Origin: Rhodospirillales bacterium
GTDB taxonomy: Bacteria > Pseudomonadota > Alphaproteobacteria > Rhodospirillales > Shumkoniaceae
DNA: 64,000 bases
Assembly: GCA_028281785.1 (NCBI GenBank)
Contig: JANQJG010000098.1
Location: 1-64,000 of the forward strand
Direction: 5' to 3'
The notes beneath the pieces were generated by a model. The model was not told where the DNA came from. It was given only the letters and a program-made list of their open reading frames with translations, and searched no databases. Shown piece by piece: positions 1-8,195 of the stretch; position 1 is the first letter of the stretch; each line of letters begins with the position of its first letter. Position numbers and translations under genes: made by a program.

Positions 1-2700
1 GCGGGCCTTTTCGAGGACGGTCAAGATCGCCTGTTTGACGACGGCTCCGGCGTTCGTCTTCGCGGCCGACTGGCGGGCCTCGAGAAGGATCTCCACCTCG
101 CGCTCGGTCACCACGCGAAGGATGGTGGCAAGGCGCCGGCGTTCCGCGCTTGCCGTATCACGCTCCGTCGCGGCCGCCGTTTTCTTTTGGCTCGCTTCGT
201 CCTTTAGTGTCTCCAACTCGGCCGCCGCTCGGTTGTCGCGGATCGCCAGATAGGACGCCATCTTGTCGTGCAGCGTTGCGCCGCTGCTAAGCAAGATGTT
301 CGTGACCTCCGCGTCGCCCAATCCCTCCCAGAACGGGATCGCGTTCTTCAGGAGGACTAACCGGTCGACTGTTGGCGCGCCCGGAATCACCTGCCCCTTG
401 AGCCAGTTGACAACATCGTTTCGCGCCTTATCCGCCTGGTCGATGGCCGACAGATTGGGCGTCTTCTCCGCCGCATCCACGCGTTGCTTGATGTCAGCCT
501 GATCCGATTTGAGCGCCGGAGCGGTTCCCGAGAAGACCTTCAGGGCGTCGCGGATCCGCATCTGAATATCGATCTCATGTCGGAGCTTCTCGAAATCGTC
601 GGCGGATGTTCCCGAGGCGGTGCGGTCGACAGTCTTTCCCGACACGGCCTCCGCCGCGTAGATCTCTACCCGATCCGCTTTTTCGAACGTCTCCTGAGCG
701 GTTTCCAGTTTGGCCTCTCCCTCGGTCAGCCGATCCCGGAGCGCGCTGATATAGGCACGCAGCGTCTTCCCGGTTGTCCGCGAGAGAGCCAAGGCCAAGG
801 CCATTCGTTCGCCGGGTTCGCGTCCTTTGAGTTTCTTCTCGTATTCCTCGCGCTGGCGCAGTTCGTCCGCCTGGATGCGGATGGAATTGCCGACGGCTTG
901 CAGGACCAGAATGTAACGGTCCAACTCTTTTTTTGAAGACTCCCCCGATTTCACCAGCAGCTTGTCGTTGTCGGCGATCATCAGGACTTTCTTCGAGAAG
1001 CGGACCAACGCGTCGCTCAATTGCGCTCGCGCCTCCTTGACTGCGTCGGTTTCTTCCTTGCCAGCGGCCGCGTGCGCTTTCTTGAGATAATTCTCTATGA
1101 GCTTCTCGATCCCGTCATCCAGCCTCCCACGGTCCAGACCCGCCGTTGCACGCGCTCGAATCTTCTGGAGCGAGTCGATGACCGGGTCCATTGCTGAGGC
1201 CAGGGTTCCAAGCTCAGAGGATGGCCCACGCGTCAATCCGTATCGGCTGAGTTCCAAAAGCGGTGCGTGTCGAGCAAGGATATCCGGCTTATCCTTTGCT
1301 CCTGACCTAATCTCCGCAATCTGCTTGCCGGCGAACCTTCGGATAATGGCATCCGCATTGAGAAGAAGGTCGGCCATCACCTTCGGCTGTTTCTTGACGG
1401 CCAACTGAACCGACTCATTGACCTTACCAAAATCCCACAGGCTTTTCGGAATTGGCTCAGATGGGTCGGGGGGAACCCAGTTTCCACTGCCGCTTCCAAC
1501 GAGTAGCTCCTTCAACTTTGAGAGACCGTCGTCACCAAATTCGCTCACCGGCGGGTTGATGGCCGCGGCTATATGCTCGGGTTGACTCAGCGCGCTAATC
1601 CACTGCGCCGCGATGACAAGGTATTCCGACCTCCTTTCGGGTGACCCGAGACTCTGCGTATGAATGAGGTTCAGGCTCTCAATCGCCAGATTCCACAACC
1701 TCTGAAGGACGTCCCGCATCGCGAAATAGGCGTTCGCTTTTTCCCTCACCCGGGCGACGAAGGCTTGCGCGGCCGGGGAATCATCCGTGCCAAAGAGCAA
1801 GGTCGCGTGTGCGCGCACGATAGTTCCGTCCCTCAGCAGCCAGTACTCCCGCACCCGCCCCATCTCGGCGTCGAGTGTCTCCCCGTCCATCAAATCGTTG
1901 AGCCTCTCCCTGATATCCGGCACACGCTGGACGGATTCCGGTTCCAGCGGTGGGCCGTCGAGTGGCTGCACAATCACCTCTCGCGACTCGGGCCCGAATA
2001 CGGCATCGAGATATTCATTGAAGGCGAAGTTCAACCCCTCGACGGAGGGCAGGCGGGACGGAACTTTCGGATCCATCCAATCTGGTTCCAGGATCTCTTC
2101 ATACTTCTTGAGTAGTACCGTCGCATCGGTATTGAACTCGGAACTGAACCGCTTCCAGTCATCCGCTCTCACTCCGGATTTCGGCGGATCGAATACTTTG
2201 TTTAGCTCTTCATATTCCTCCCAAGCGTCAATTCCCCGGTCGATCAAATTTCGGAGTGCTTCGTTTTGAGGGTCTTCCTCGGCGCGAACCGTTTCCTTGT
2301 CCAAGTAAAGGCTCAATACCCCGTTGACGCGCTCGGCGCGTTCGTTCCAGTGCCCTTTTTTTACATCTTCACACTTTGTGTTTTGAGTATCGTTCGTTTT
2401 TTGCACGATCTCCGGGGGATGGCTCGCATAGTTGGGATTGTAGGGAACGGGGGTCGTCTGTTGTCGCGCGCAGGCCCGCAAAACGTCATTGCTCCACTGA
2501 AGGCGGTCGCGAAGCTCGATCAGAAGCGGCTTGGCCCCCATCGCCATGGCCGCGAACTGCTCCGTCTGCACATGCTTTTCGTCAGCCAGCGGTCCCTTGT
2601 AGACGTCGACGTCGATGCGCATGACCGCGCATCCCGAGAGCGCCGCCAGAACGCCGGCGATCAGCAATCCCCCGTGGAGGGCATTCCGGCGGGTATTCAT
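1..2700 (-). CDS. Large predicted lipoprotein, C-terminus beyond the window
   Basis: One frame is open for 900 codons from an ATG at 2698-2700 to the window edge without a stop, so the protein is at least 900 residues and its end is not seen. The N-terminus has a basic start, a hydrophobic stretch and a lipobox (LSGC, Cys about residue 24), implying an inner- or outer-membrane-anchored lipoprotein. The body is charged and rich in Glu, Lys and Arg, with no enzymatic motif I recognise. Residues from about 820 on look coiled-coil (runs of Ala/Glu/Lys/Arg). The start codon overlaps the stop of the upstream lipoprotein gene (ATGA), so the two are probably translated together. Function unknown; a cell-envelope structural or stress role is only a guess. 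That this frame is the gene is supported by its length and codon bias. Confidence 0.8.
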   Translation of the reverse strand, partial: MNTRRNALHGGLLIAGVLAALSGCAVMRIDVDVYKGPLADEKHVQTEQFAAMAMGAKPLLIELRDRLQWSNDVLRACARQQTTPVPYNPNYASHPPEIVQKTNDTQNTKCEDVKKGHWNERAERVNGVLSLYLDKETVRAEEDPQNEALRNLIDRGIDAWEEYEELNKVFDPPKSGVRADDWKRFSSEFNTDATVLLKKYEEILEPDWMDPKVPSRLPSVEGLNFAFNEYLDAVFGPESREVIVQPLDGPPLEPESVQRVPDIRERLNDLMDGETLDAEMGRVREYWLLRDGTIVRAHATLLFGTDDSPAAQAFVARVREKANAYFAMRDVLQRLWNLAIESLNLIHTQSLGSPERRSEYLVIAAQWISALSQPEHIAAAINPPVSEFGDDGLSKLKELLVGSGSGNWVPPDPSEPIPKSLWDFGKVNESVQLAVKKQPKVMADLLLNADAIIRRFAGKQIAEIRSGAKDKPDILARHAPLLELSRYGLTRGPSSELGTLASAMDPVIDSLQKIRARATAGLDRGRLDDGIEKLIENYLKKAHAAAGKEETDAVKEARAQLSDALVRFSKKVLMIADNDKLLVKSGESSKKELDRYILVLQAVGNSIRIQADELRQREEYEKKLKGREPGERMALALALSRTTGKTLRAYISALRDRLTEGEAKLETAQETFEKADRVEIYAAEAVSGKTVDRTASGTSADDFEKLRHEIDIQMRIRDALKVFSGTAPALKSDQADIKQRVDAAEKTPNLSAIDQADKARNDVVNWLKGQVIPGAPTVDRLVLLKNAIPFWEGLGDAEVTNILLSSGATLHDKMASYLAIRDNRAAAELETLKDEASQKKTAAATERDTASAERRRLATILRVVTEREVEILLEARQSAAKTNAGAVVKQAILTVLEKAR

Positions 2701-3371
2701 TTGCCGCTCCCGGCCCGGAGGTCACTCTGCAGGGTTTCGAGCTGTTTGCGCTGGTCCTTCACATGGGCCAGCGCCAAGAACAGATCGCGGTCGAGGCTGC
2801 TGCGCGCCGTTTTGCCGGCGTCGTCCCGCTTCTTCTGGGCCGCCCGCAACTGGGCGATGGTGCCGAGCGATTGGTCGATCGCCGTGAAGAACTCATCGGG
2901 GCTGACGCCCATCACCACGACCAGGCGATGGCCGGCCGGGGCCTCGCGAAACCCCTCCGGCCCGAACAGCATCAGGCGGCGGCCGGTCGTGAGTGCTGCG
3001 AGTTTCTTGGAGGCCTGCTCATCCACATTGATGGCGGTAGATTTCTCCTCGCTAAAATCGACGTCGGAGGCCAGTGAATCGATAAAGCGCGCCGGAACCC
3101 AGCCGCTGGCGAAGCGCATGAAGCTGATGAAGCTGGCTTGGCCGTGGACGCGGACGCGATAGATCGTCGGCGGCACCTGACCCTGCGGATCGAAGGCCCC
3201 CAGATAATAAATCTGCTGAACTTCCTGCGTCGGCGCGTTCGCCCCAAGGATGGTGGCGCCGATGGTGCCGCCGATGATTTCCTCGGTGCTGCAACCGGAC
3301 GCGGAGAGCGCCGCGGCCAGAATCGCGCCCAATACTAGATGTCGAGCTGCTCTGCGTGACCCCCTCATCAC
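2697..3371 (-). CDS. Predicted small lipoprotein, partner of the large lipoprotein
   Basis: The product is 224 residues. It begins with an Arg-rich n-region, a hydrophobic segment and an ASGC lipobox (Cys about residue 27), so export and lipidation are likely. After a Gly-rich start (IIGGTIGATILG) comes a globular part containing FGPEGFREAPAGHRLVVVMG, and a predicted helical, coiled-coil C-terminus from about residue 165. The globular part faintly recalls type VI secretion lipoproteins of the TssJ/VasD kind (tolerance of a beta-sandwich), but I see no other T6SS gene and would not name it so. Its TGA overlaps the start of the large lipoprotein gene by the ATGA pattern. Most likely the two form one envelope complex. 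Function not assigned. Confidence 0.72.
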   Translation of the reverse strand: MMRGSRRAARHLVLGAILAAALSASGCSTEEIIGGTIGATILGANAPTQEVQQIYYLGAFDPQGQVPPTIYRVRVHGQASFISFMRFASGWVPARFIDSLASDVDFSEEKSTAINVDEQASKKLAALTTGRRLMLFGPEGFREAPAGHRLVVVMGVSPDEFFTAIDQSLGTIAQLRAAQKKRDDAGKTARSSLDRDLFLALAHVKDQRKQLETLQSDLRAGSGK

Positions 3372-3498
3372 ACACCCCCCACAGTTCGCGGCCGTTTACG
3401 CCCCTTGGACGCGGCCGTCGGTTTCGCACACGTCGTTGCACTATTTTGATGCGCTGCGTGTGTTTGAGACGTCGCCCCGTTATTCAGTTGATCAAATT

Positions 3499-3508
3499 TA
3501 GTATACTA
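3499..3508. promoter_or_regulatory. AT-rich upstream region with palindrome TAGTATACTA
   Basis: About 130 bp upstream of the lipoprotein pair lies an AT-rich stretch (about 3470-3560) that stands out from the GC-rich surroundings. At its centre is a perfect 10-bp palindrome, TAGTATACTA. It could be a promoter or operator for the lipoprotein genes. No clear -35/-10 pair was settled, so this is a weak call. Confidence 0.3.
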
Positions 3509-3573
3509 CAATTTTAAAGTTTTATCACTGCTGATTATGGGCCAAATGCACTACCGCGAATAATTAACCTCAA

Positions 3574-3768
3574 CCGTGGATCGGCCGTGCCTGCGACGAA
3601 GCCGGGTTCTTCTGGTACGAGGACCCGCTGCGCAATGCCGGCACCTCGCAGCATGCGCATCGAAAGCTGCGCCAGATGATCAAGACGCCGCTCCTGATCG
3701 GGGAGCATGTGCGCGGCGTCGAGGCCAAGGCCGACCAACTCACCCCCTCGGATATGAGCATTATTGGC
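3574..3768 (+). pseudogene. Internal fragment of an enolase-superfamily (mandelate racemase type) gene
   Basis: In one plus-strand frame the translation contains ACDEAGFFWYEDPLR, then HRKLRQMIKTPLL and GEHVRGVEAKAD. These match the barrel region of mandelate-racemase/muconate-lactonizing enzymes, where the YEDP segment supplies a metal ligand and the EH segment follows it. Nothing N-terminal to this is present, and similarity stops after about residue 60 of the fragment. It is a remnant with no start codon or ribosome site. The C-terminal end of what looks like the same type of protein lies at 9153-9377 on the same strand. The family assignment rests on my recall of conserved motifs. Confidence 0.6.
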
Positions 3769-3857
3769 GACGGTCGTGGGCGCGCCCGTGTCATGATCTC
3801 CAATCAAATCGTCATGTCGACACGTGCTTTGGAAAGACGGCGGCCCTACCGCAGACA

Positions 3858-5141
3858 TCAATAAAAAGCGTTCGGAAGGACCAGCGCAATCTCGGGAAAC
3901 ACCAGTAGAATTCCGATCATCGTAAGGAGGGTCAGCACGAACGGTGCCACGCCGATGAATACATCATTCAATCGGCCTGAGCGGCGAATGCCCTGGATCA
4001 CATAGCACAGCATCCCAATAGGGGGCGTCAAAACGGACGTCTCGGCAATCAGCACCATCATCACGCCGAACCATACCGGGTCGAACCCCAGCGAAACCAC
4101 GATAGGCGTCACGATCGGAATGGTCAGTACGATCATGGCGAGCGTATCCATGAACATGCCGAGCACGAGAAAGATCGCAATGATGAAAATCATGGTCGTC
4201 ATGGGTGACCATCCCAGGTTCGTAATGACCTGATTGACCTGTGCCACCAGACCGACCGCACCAATGACGAAGTTGAGAAGGAAGGCCAGAATGGTGATCA
4301 GGATCATCATGGCGGAGGTCCGGATGGTCCCCTCCATCACCTCCCGCACCATTCTCGCGTTGACACGTCGCCGCCAGGCCGCGAACCCGAAGCTCGCGAT
4401 GACGCCGATCGCCGCGGCTTCCGTCGGTGTTGCCCACCCGGCATAGATGGAACCGATGACCAGCAGAAACAGAAGCACCGGTCCTGTGAGGTCGCCGAGC
4501 GCCCGAAACCGATCGGCCCAGGACGTCCGTATCCTGGTGCCGCCCCAGGACGGACGGATCATGCACGCGATGAAGATCGTGACCATGAACAGAAAGGCCA
4601 GGAGAAGGCCCGGAATGATTCCGGCCAGGAACAGCTTGGGCACGGACGTATCCGTCAGAAACCCAAACAGGATCATGTTGATCGAGGGCGGAATCAGAAT
4701 GCCGAGCGTTCCGCCCGCGGCAAGGCTGCCGAGAAACAGGCGTTCGTTATAGTCCCGCTTCCCGATCTGCGGCATCGCCGTGGTTCCGATGGTCGCCGCG
4801 GTCGCCACGCTGGACCCAGAGGTCGCGGCGAAAAGCGTGCAGGTTCCGATGTTGGCATGCATCAGTCCCCCCGGCAGCCACGAAAGCCATTGCGTCATGG
4901 CGTTGTACATGCGGTCGGCCATACCGGAACGCAGCAGGATTTCGCCCATCATGATGAACAGGGGGATGGCCACGAGGACGAAGTCGATGCTGTGCGACCA
5001 CGCGACTTCACCGAACGCGGCCTGCAACGGAAACGGCGAGTAAACGACATCCAGAAATATGGCCAGGACGCCGAGGACGACCGCGATCGGAAAACTAAGG
5101 GCAATGAGAACGAGAAGGACCACGGCGGTCGTGGTGAGCAC
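3858..5141 (-). CDS. dctM: TRAP transporter large permease subunit (DctM family)
   Basis: This 427-residue, very hydrophobic protein has the length and about 12 membrane segments expected of the TRAP large subunit, which carries out sodium-coupled uptake with a periplasmic binding protein. Family signatures visible include SGSSVATAATIGTTAMPQIG after the third or fourth segment, LIPPSINMILFG, and a late ETSVLTPPIGMLCYVI. The start is GTG at 5139-5141, preceded by AGGAGG at a normal distance. It is the last gene of an operon reading cyclase, binding protein, small permease, large permease, and lies 12 bp after the small permease. The substrate is not determined by sequence; the neighbouring D-glutamate cyclase suggests a glutamate or pyroglutamate-related compound. 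Confidence 0.93.
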   Translation of the reverse strand: MLTTTAVVLLVLIALSFPIAVVLGVLAIFLDVVYSPFPLQAAFGEVAWSHSIDFVLVAIPLFIMMGEILLRSGMADRMYNAMTQWLSWLPGGLMHANIGTCTLFAATSGSSVATAATIGTTAMPQIGKRDYNERLFLGSLAAGGTLGILIPPSINMILFGFLTDTSVPKLFLAGIIPGLLLAFLFMVTIFIACMIRPSWGGTRIRTSWADRFRALGDLTGPVLLFLLVIGSIYAGWATPTEAAAIGVIASFGFAAWRRRVNARMVREVMEGTIRTSAMMILITILAFLLNFVIGAVGLVAQVNQVITNLGWSPMTTMIFIIAIFLVLGMFMDTLAMIVLTIPIVTPIVVSLGFDPVWFGVMMVLIAETSVLTPPIGMLCYVIQGIRRSGRLNDVFIGVAPFVLTLLTMIGILLVFPEIALVLPNAFY

Positions 5142-5153
5142 GGTGGTGGCCTC

Positions 5154-5744
5154 CTATTCCCTTGATGATTCAATGGGCGCACCGGATGCTTCATCGATAA
5201 CGGATGGTGCTCCGGCAATGGTCTTGACAACTTCGTGCCGCCCGGACGCGAGTGCCAGCAGAGCGCGAACGAGCAGCATCAAAATGCACAGCAGAAAGTA
5301 TGTCAGCCCGGCGAGCCATAGGCTTTGCGGGATCCAGAGAGGCGTGGAAAGCGGCGTGCTCGCCCGCGCGCCCATGCGCAGGGTTTCCAATAGGGTCAGC
5401 AGGGCGTGGTAGTTAAGAAGACCGATCACGACCGCGAATCCCGCCAGCGCGACGATGTCCAGAATCCTTTGAAAGCGCGCCGGAAGGTGCACATAAAGCG
5501 CGTCCACACGGATGTGCGCACGCTGAAACAGCGCGAATGAATAGCCCCATGTGATGCTGATGGCGAAGGCGTATCCGGCAATCTCGTCGGCTCCGGTCAG
5601 CGAGAATGCGAAAAGCTTCCGCGCGATGACCTCGAACCCGACCAAAACGGCGGCGGCGACGAGAATGCCGCATCCGGCGTATACGCCGACCCGGGACAAA
5701 CGCTCGAGAACCCGTGTTAGGAATTCCAGAAAACCCGTCTCCAT
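5154..5744 (-). CDS. dctQ: TRAP transporter small permease subunit (DctQ family)
   Basis: The 196-residue product has four hydrophobic segments and the family's typical TGADEIAGYAFAISITWGYSFA stretch (shown here only as TGADEIAGYA) around the second membrane helix. This subunit pairs with the large permease in the inner membrane and docks the periplasmic binding protein. It lies between the binding-protein gene and the large permease gene. A 98-bp spacer containing a GC-rich hairpin separates it from the binding-protein gene, which may lower permease expression relative to the binding protein. The C-terminal tail of about 30 residues is hydrophilic and variable, as is common. Confidence 0.9.
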   Translation of the reverse strand: METGFLEFLTRVLERLSRVGVYAGCGILVAAAVLVGFEVIARKLFAFSLTGADEIAGYAFAISITWGYSFALFQRAHIRVDALYVHLPARFQRILDIVALAGFAVVIGLLNYHALLTLLETLRMGARASTPLSTPLWIPQSLWLAGLTYFLLCILMLLVRALLALASGRHEVVKTIAGAPSVIDEASGAPIESSRE

Positions 5745-5774
5745 TTCTCAATCCGGCCTCTAACTTGGCGAATG

Positions 5775-5803
5775 GCGAAGGACGGGCGCGTCCCGCCCTT
5801 CGC
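5775..5803. other. GC-rich hairpin between TRAP binding protein and permease genes
   Basis: GCGAAGG(A)CGGG and CCCG(C)CCTTCGC form a stem of about 11 bp with one mismatch around a short loop. It lies between the dctP stop and the dctQ start and has no clear T-run on the transcribed strand. It is more likely an mRNA-stabilising or processing hairpin that favours dctP over the permease genes than a full terminator. Confidence 0.5.
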
Positions 5804-5842
5804 TTTCCAGAGCCTTTGTAATGGCAAGGCCCCGCCAATGGC

Positions 5843-6928
5843 TCACGGGACGGGTGCGGTGACGTTCACGATCTTGCCGACGGTTTCGTTCCAGCCCTTG
5901 GTGCAGGCCGCGCCACACCGCTCTGCAAATTCAGGAAGCTGGCTCTTGGCGATCAAGTTCTTAAGAGTTTGCTTGTCTTCCTCCGTAACCGGGACCAACG
6001 TCAGATCCCGCTTTTCCAGCTTCTTGGGCGCGGTTGCGTTGACGTCACAGCGGTCATCACCCGTCGAACACCAGATTCCGTGCTGGGTCGCGTTTTCCGC
6101 CATTTTCCAGCCTTCCGCCACCATGTCAGTCTGAACCTGCTCGCTCAGAAAATCGCGCACCGCGGGATCCAGGGCTTGCCAGGACTTGGCGTTGGCTACG
6201 ATGAAGTTGATTCCCCAGCCGACGACGACGGGGTACATATGCGTCGCAACGTCGGTCCACTTCGCGATGTTGCCGGAGTTGGCGCCGGTCAGGGCACAGT
6301 CGATGACATTGCGCTGGAGGGCAGGAACGACTTCCGAGAAGGACATCGTCACGGGGATGGCACCGATGGCCTCCACGAAGTTGGCGGTCGTGGCGCTGAA
6401 AACCCGAACTTTCTTGCCGGTGAGGTCCTTGAGCCCGCCGATCGGGGTCGCACACCAGAACACCTGAGCCCCGGTCGGCCAGAAGCCGATCGGAACCACC
6501 CCGACCTTCTCTTCGTAAAGCTTTTCGAGCGTGGGCCGGTAAGCGTCGATGACCTTGTGAAGCGTGTCCGTATCCTGGATCAGTCCCGCGATATCGATAC
6601 CGTCGTTTTCGGGCAACTCGCCGGATACCAGGGTTGTCGATCCCGCCACCAAGTCCGCAACTCGAACCTTGGCCAAGCGCAACATCTCGGGGCCCTTCAC
6701 ACCCACCTCGGTCATGCTGATGCCATCCACGGTGACCTGTCCGTTGCTCTTCTGGGGCACACGGTCCAGCCAGAAAGGCTTTAGAACATTGACCCAGTTC
6801 GGCGAACTGATCGGCGAACCGATCAGCTTCAGGTTGGTTCTTGGCAAATCCTGCGAATAAGCGGAACCTGCCGCTCCCAAACCAAAAAACAATCCCGCCA
6901 AAATGGCGGTCAGAGTCCTTGCTCTCAT
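5843..6928 (-). CDS. dctP: TRAP transporter periplasmic substrate-binding protein (DctP family)
   Basis: The 361-residue product starts with a Sec signal peptide ending near AYSQ and follows the DctP fold. GLKDLTGKKVRVFSA is the family's hinge region just before the conserved substrate-contacting part, followed by MSFSEVVPALQRNVIDCALTG, where the family usually has the ...Y/FSEVYxALQxGxVDG pattern. The C-terminal half carries an extra Cys-containing segment (WCSTGDDRCDV) that may form a disulfide in the periplasm. The start ATG is preceded by GGAGATGGAGAG. It is the second gene of the cyclase-TRAP operon, 89 bp downstream of the cyclase gene. Substrate unknown. Confidence 0.9.
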   Translation of the reverse strand: MRARTLTAILAGLFFGLGAAGSAYSQDLPRTNLKLIGSPISSPNWVNVLKPFWLDRVPQKSNGQVTVDGISMTEVGVKGPEMLRLAKVRVADLVAGSTTLVSGELPENDGIDIAGLIQDTDTLHKVIDAYRPTLEKLYEEKVGVVPIGFWPTGAQVFWCATPIGGLKDLTGKKVRVFSATTANFVEAIGAIPVTMSFSEVVPALQRNVIDCALTGANSGNIAKWTDVATHMYPVVVGWGINFIVANAKSWQALDPAVRDFLSEQVQTDMVAEGWKMAENATQHGIWCSTGDDRCDVNATAPKKLEKRDLTLVPVTEEDKQTLKNLIAKSQLPEFAERCGAACTKGWNETVGKIVNVTAPVP

Positions 6929-7017
6929 CTCTCCATCTCCCTTTTTTTAAGCGTGATCTCCCTCTCAGCTCCCAGCTCGACCGGTGGATCCGGAAACGCG
7001 TCTCCCCCGGTCTGACG

Positions 7018-8040
7018 TCAATGTGCGGGCCCCCGATCGGGCGGCGCCAAATTCAAGCGCACCATGTCGTTGAGAAGCTGTACGATCGCCATCGAGCTCT
7101 CTCCCTGTGTACCGTCCACGAGAAACCGCTTCGTGCAGTACCGCGCCTCCAACCCCCCTGCATCCAGACATGCCCTGAGCATCCTCTCTTCGAGGCGAGG
7201 CGTGTGGATCATTTCCGGATCTCTCAACAGGAAGGCGAGGACGGCCGCGACGCCATAGCATCCCCAGTTCGAAACCGATGCCGGAAGAAGCACATCGGTC
7301 GCAACGACGCTGGGAACGCCGTAGCCGCAGCCGCAAGGACAATCGCGGCCATATGGGTGAAAATCCCGCATGAACGCGTGGATCGACCCGAAGCCGATCT
7401 CGTTTCCATTGTCCCCAATGCCAATGGTGAAGACCCCGCGCCGCGCCGCCTCCTCGAAAATGGGTCCGAAATTGACGATGTCCGGATGGGTAATCCCCGT
7501 CGAGTAGTGGGTCACGCCAACCTCGTTGGGGCCGAGGCGCTCCGCGCTTATCACAGCCTTGGGCTGATAGCTGTCAAAAATCTCCGGGATCCAGCGTTCA
7601 TAGGCCTCCGCATCGCGCGGCGCGGTCGTGGCCACGCCACCCAAGCGGCGATGTTTGGCAAGATCGAAATCGCGCACCATAACCCCGGCGGCCTCGCTTG
7701 CGGCGATCACGGGTGGCAGGTGCAGATCCTCGGTCACGTATACGGGAACCGCTTTCAATCCCCAGTAGATTACGCGCGCAAGCGCCGCGACGCCCGGAGG
7801 CCCGTCGATCTCTCCATGCGGCAATTCAGGCGGATATCCCGCGCCGGTGACCAGAAAAACCACGTCTCCCGGAGTGACGCGGGCGAGTAACCCCTGGGCC
7901 GCCCGCGTCGTGATGGGCGCGCCTCCCCCCTCTTCCCTCGCGCGATCATAGATCTGCTTGATGATATTATGGTTCATTGCCCGATTTCGCATTTCTGTCG
8001 TAATCAGGCGATCTACATATTCGCCGATAATCTCTGGCAT
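7018..8040 (-). CDS. D-glutamate cyclase-like protein (DUF4392 / DGLUCY C-terminal domain)
   Basis: The protein carries the hallmark IGDNGNEIGFG motif (family: IGDGGNEIGMG), a conserved AERLGPNEVGV segment, the stretch VSNWGCYGVAAVLAFLL near the C-terminus, and an early GDVVFLVTGAGYPP loop. These define the DUF4392 family. Human DGLUCY, which carries this domain, converts D-glutamate to 5-oxo-D-proline, so a related cyclase or hydrolase reaction on a D-amino acid is likely here. I place the start at the ATG at 8038-8040 because GGAAAGGGG precedes it; an ATG 39 bp further upstream is in frame but has no clear ribosome site. It is the first gene of the TRAP operon and is divergent from a LysR gene, implying that the imported solute is the enzyme's substrate or product. 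DCPCGCG is an unusual Cys-rich loop. Confidence 0.75.
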   Translation of the reverse strand: MPEIIGEYVDRLITTEMRNRAMNHNIIKQIYDRAREEGGGAPITTRAAQGLLARVTPGDVVFLVTGAGYPPELPHGEIDGPPGVAALARVIYWGLKAVPVYVTEDLHLPPVIAASEAAGVMVRDFDLAKHRRLGGVATTAPRDAEAYERWIPEIFDSYQPKAVISAERLGPNEVGVTHYSTGITHPDIVNFGPIFEEAARRGVFTIGIGDNGNEIGFGSIHAFMRDFHPYGRDCPCGCGYGVPSVVATDVLLPASVSNWGCYGVAAVLAFLLRDPEMIHTPRLEERMLRACLDAGGLEARYCTKRFLVDGTQGESSMAIVQLLNDMVRLNLAPPDRGPAH

Positions 8041-8159
8041 TGTCCCCTTTCCCGGCACTATCCGAGACGTGCGAGCCATAGGCCCACACGGCCGGTGACG
8101 CCTCTTGGTTCAAGCGTCGGTCAGCAAAGGGATAATGTCAAATCGCAATCATTGATGTT

Positions 8160-8180
8160 TTAATAATCCAATGTTATTAA
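8160..8180. promoter_or_regulatory. Inverted repeat in the cyclase/LysR divergent promoter
   Basis: TTAATAA and TTATTAA are perfect 7-bp arms separated by 7 bp, in the only AT-rich part of the 155-bp region between the cyclase gene (leftward) and the LysR gene (rightward). The arrangement fits a LysR-type binding site (T-N11-A within a dyad) controlling both promoters. Binding is inferred from position and symmetry only. Confidence 0.5.
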
Positions 8181-8195
8181 TTTCATCCTTTCTGG

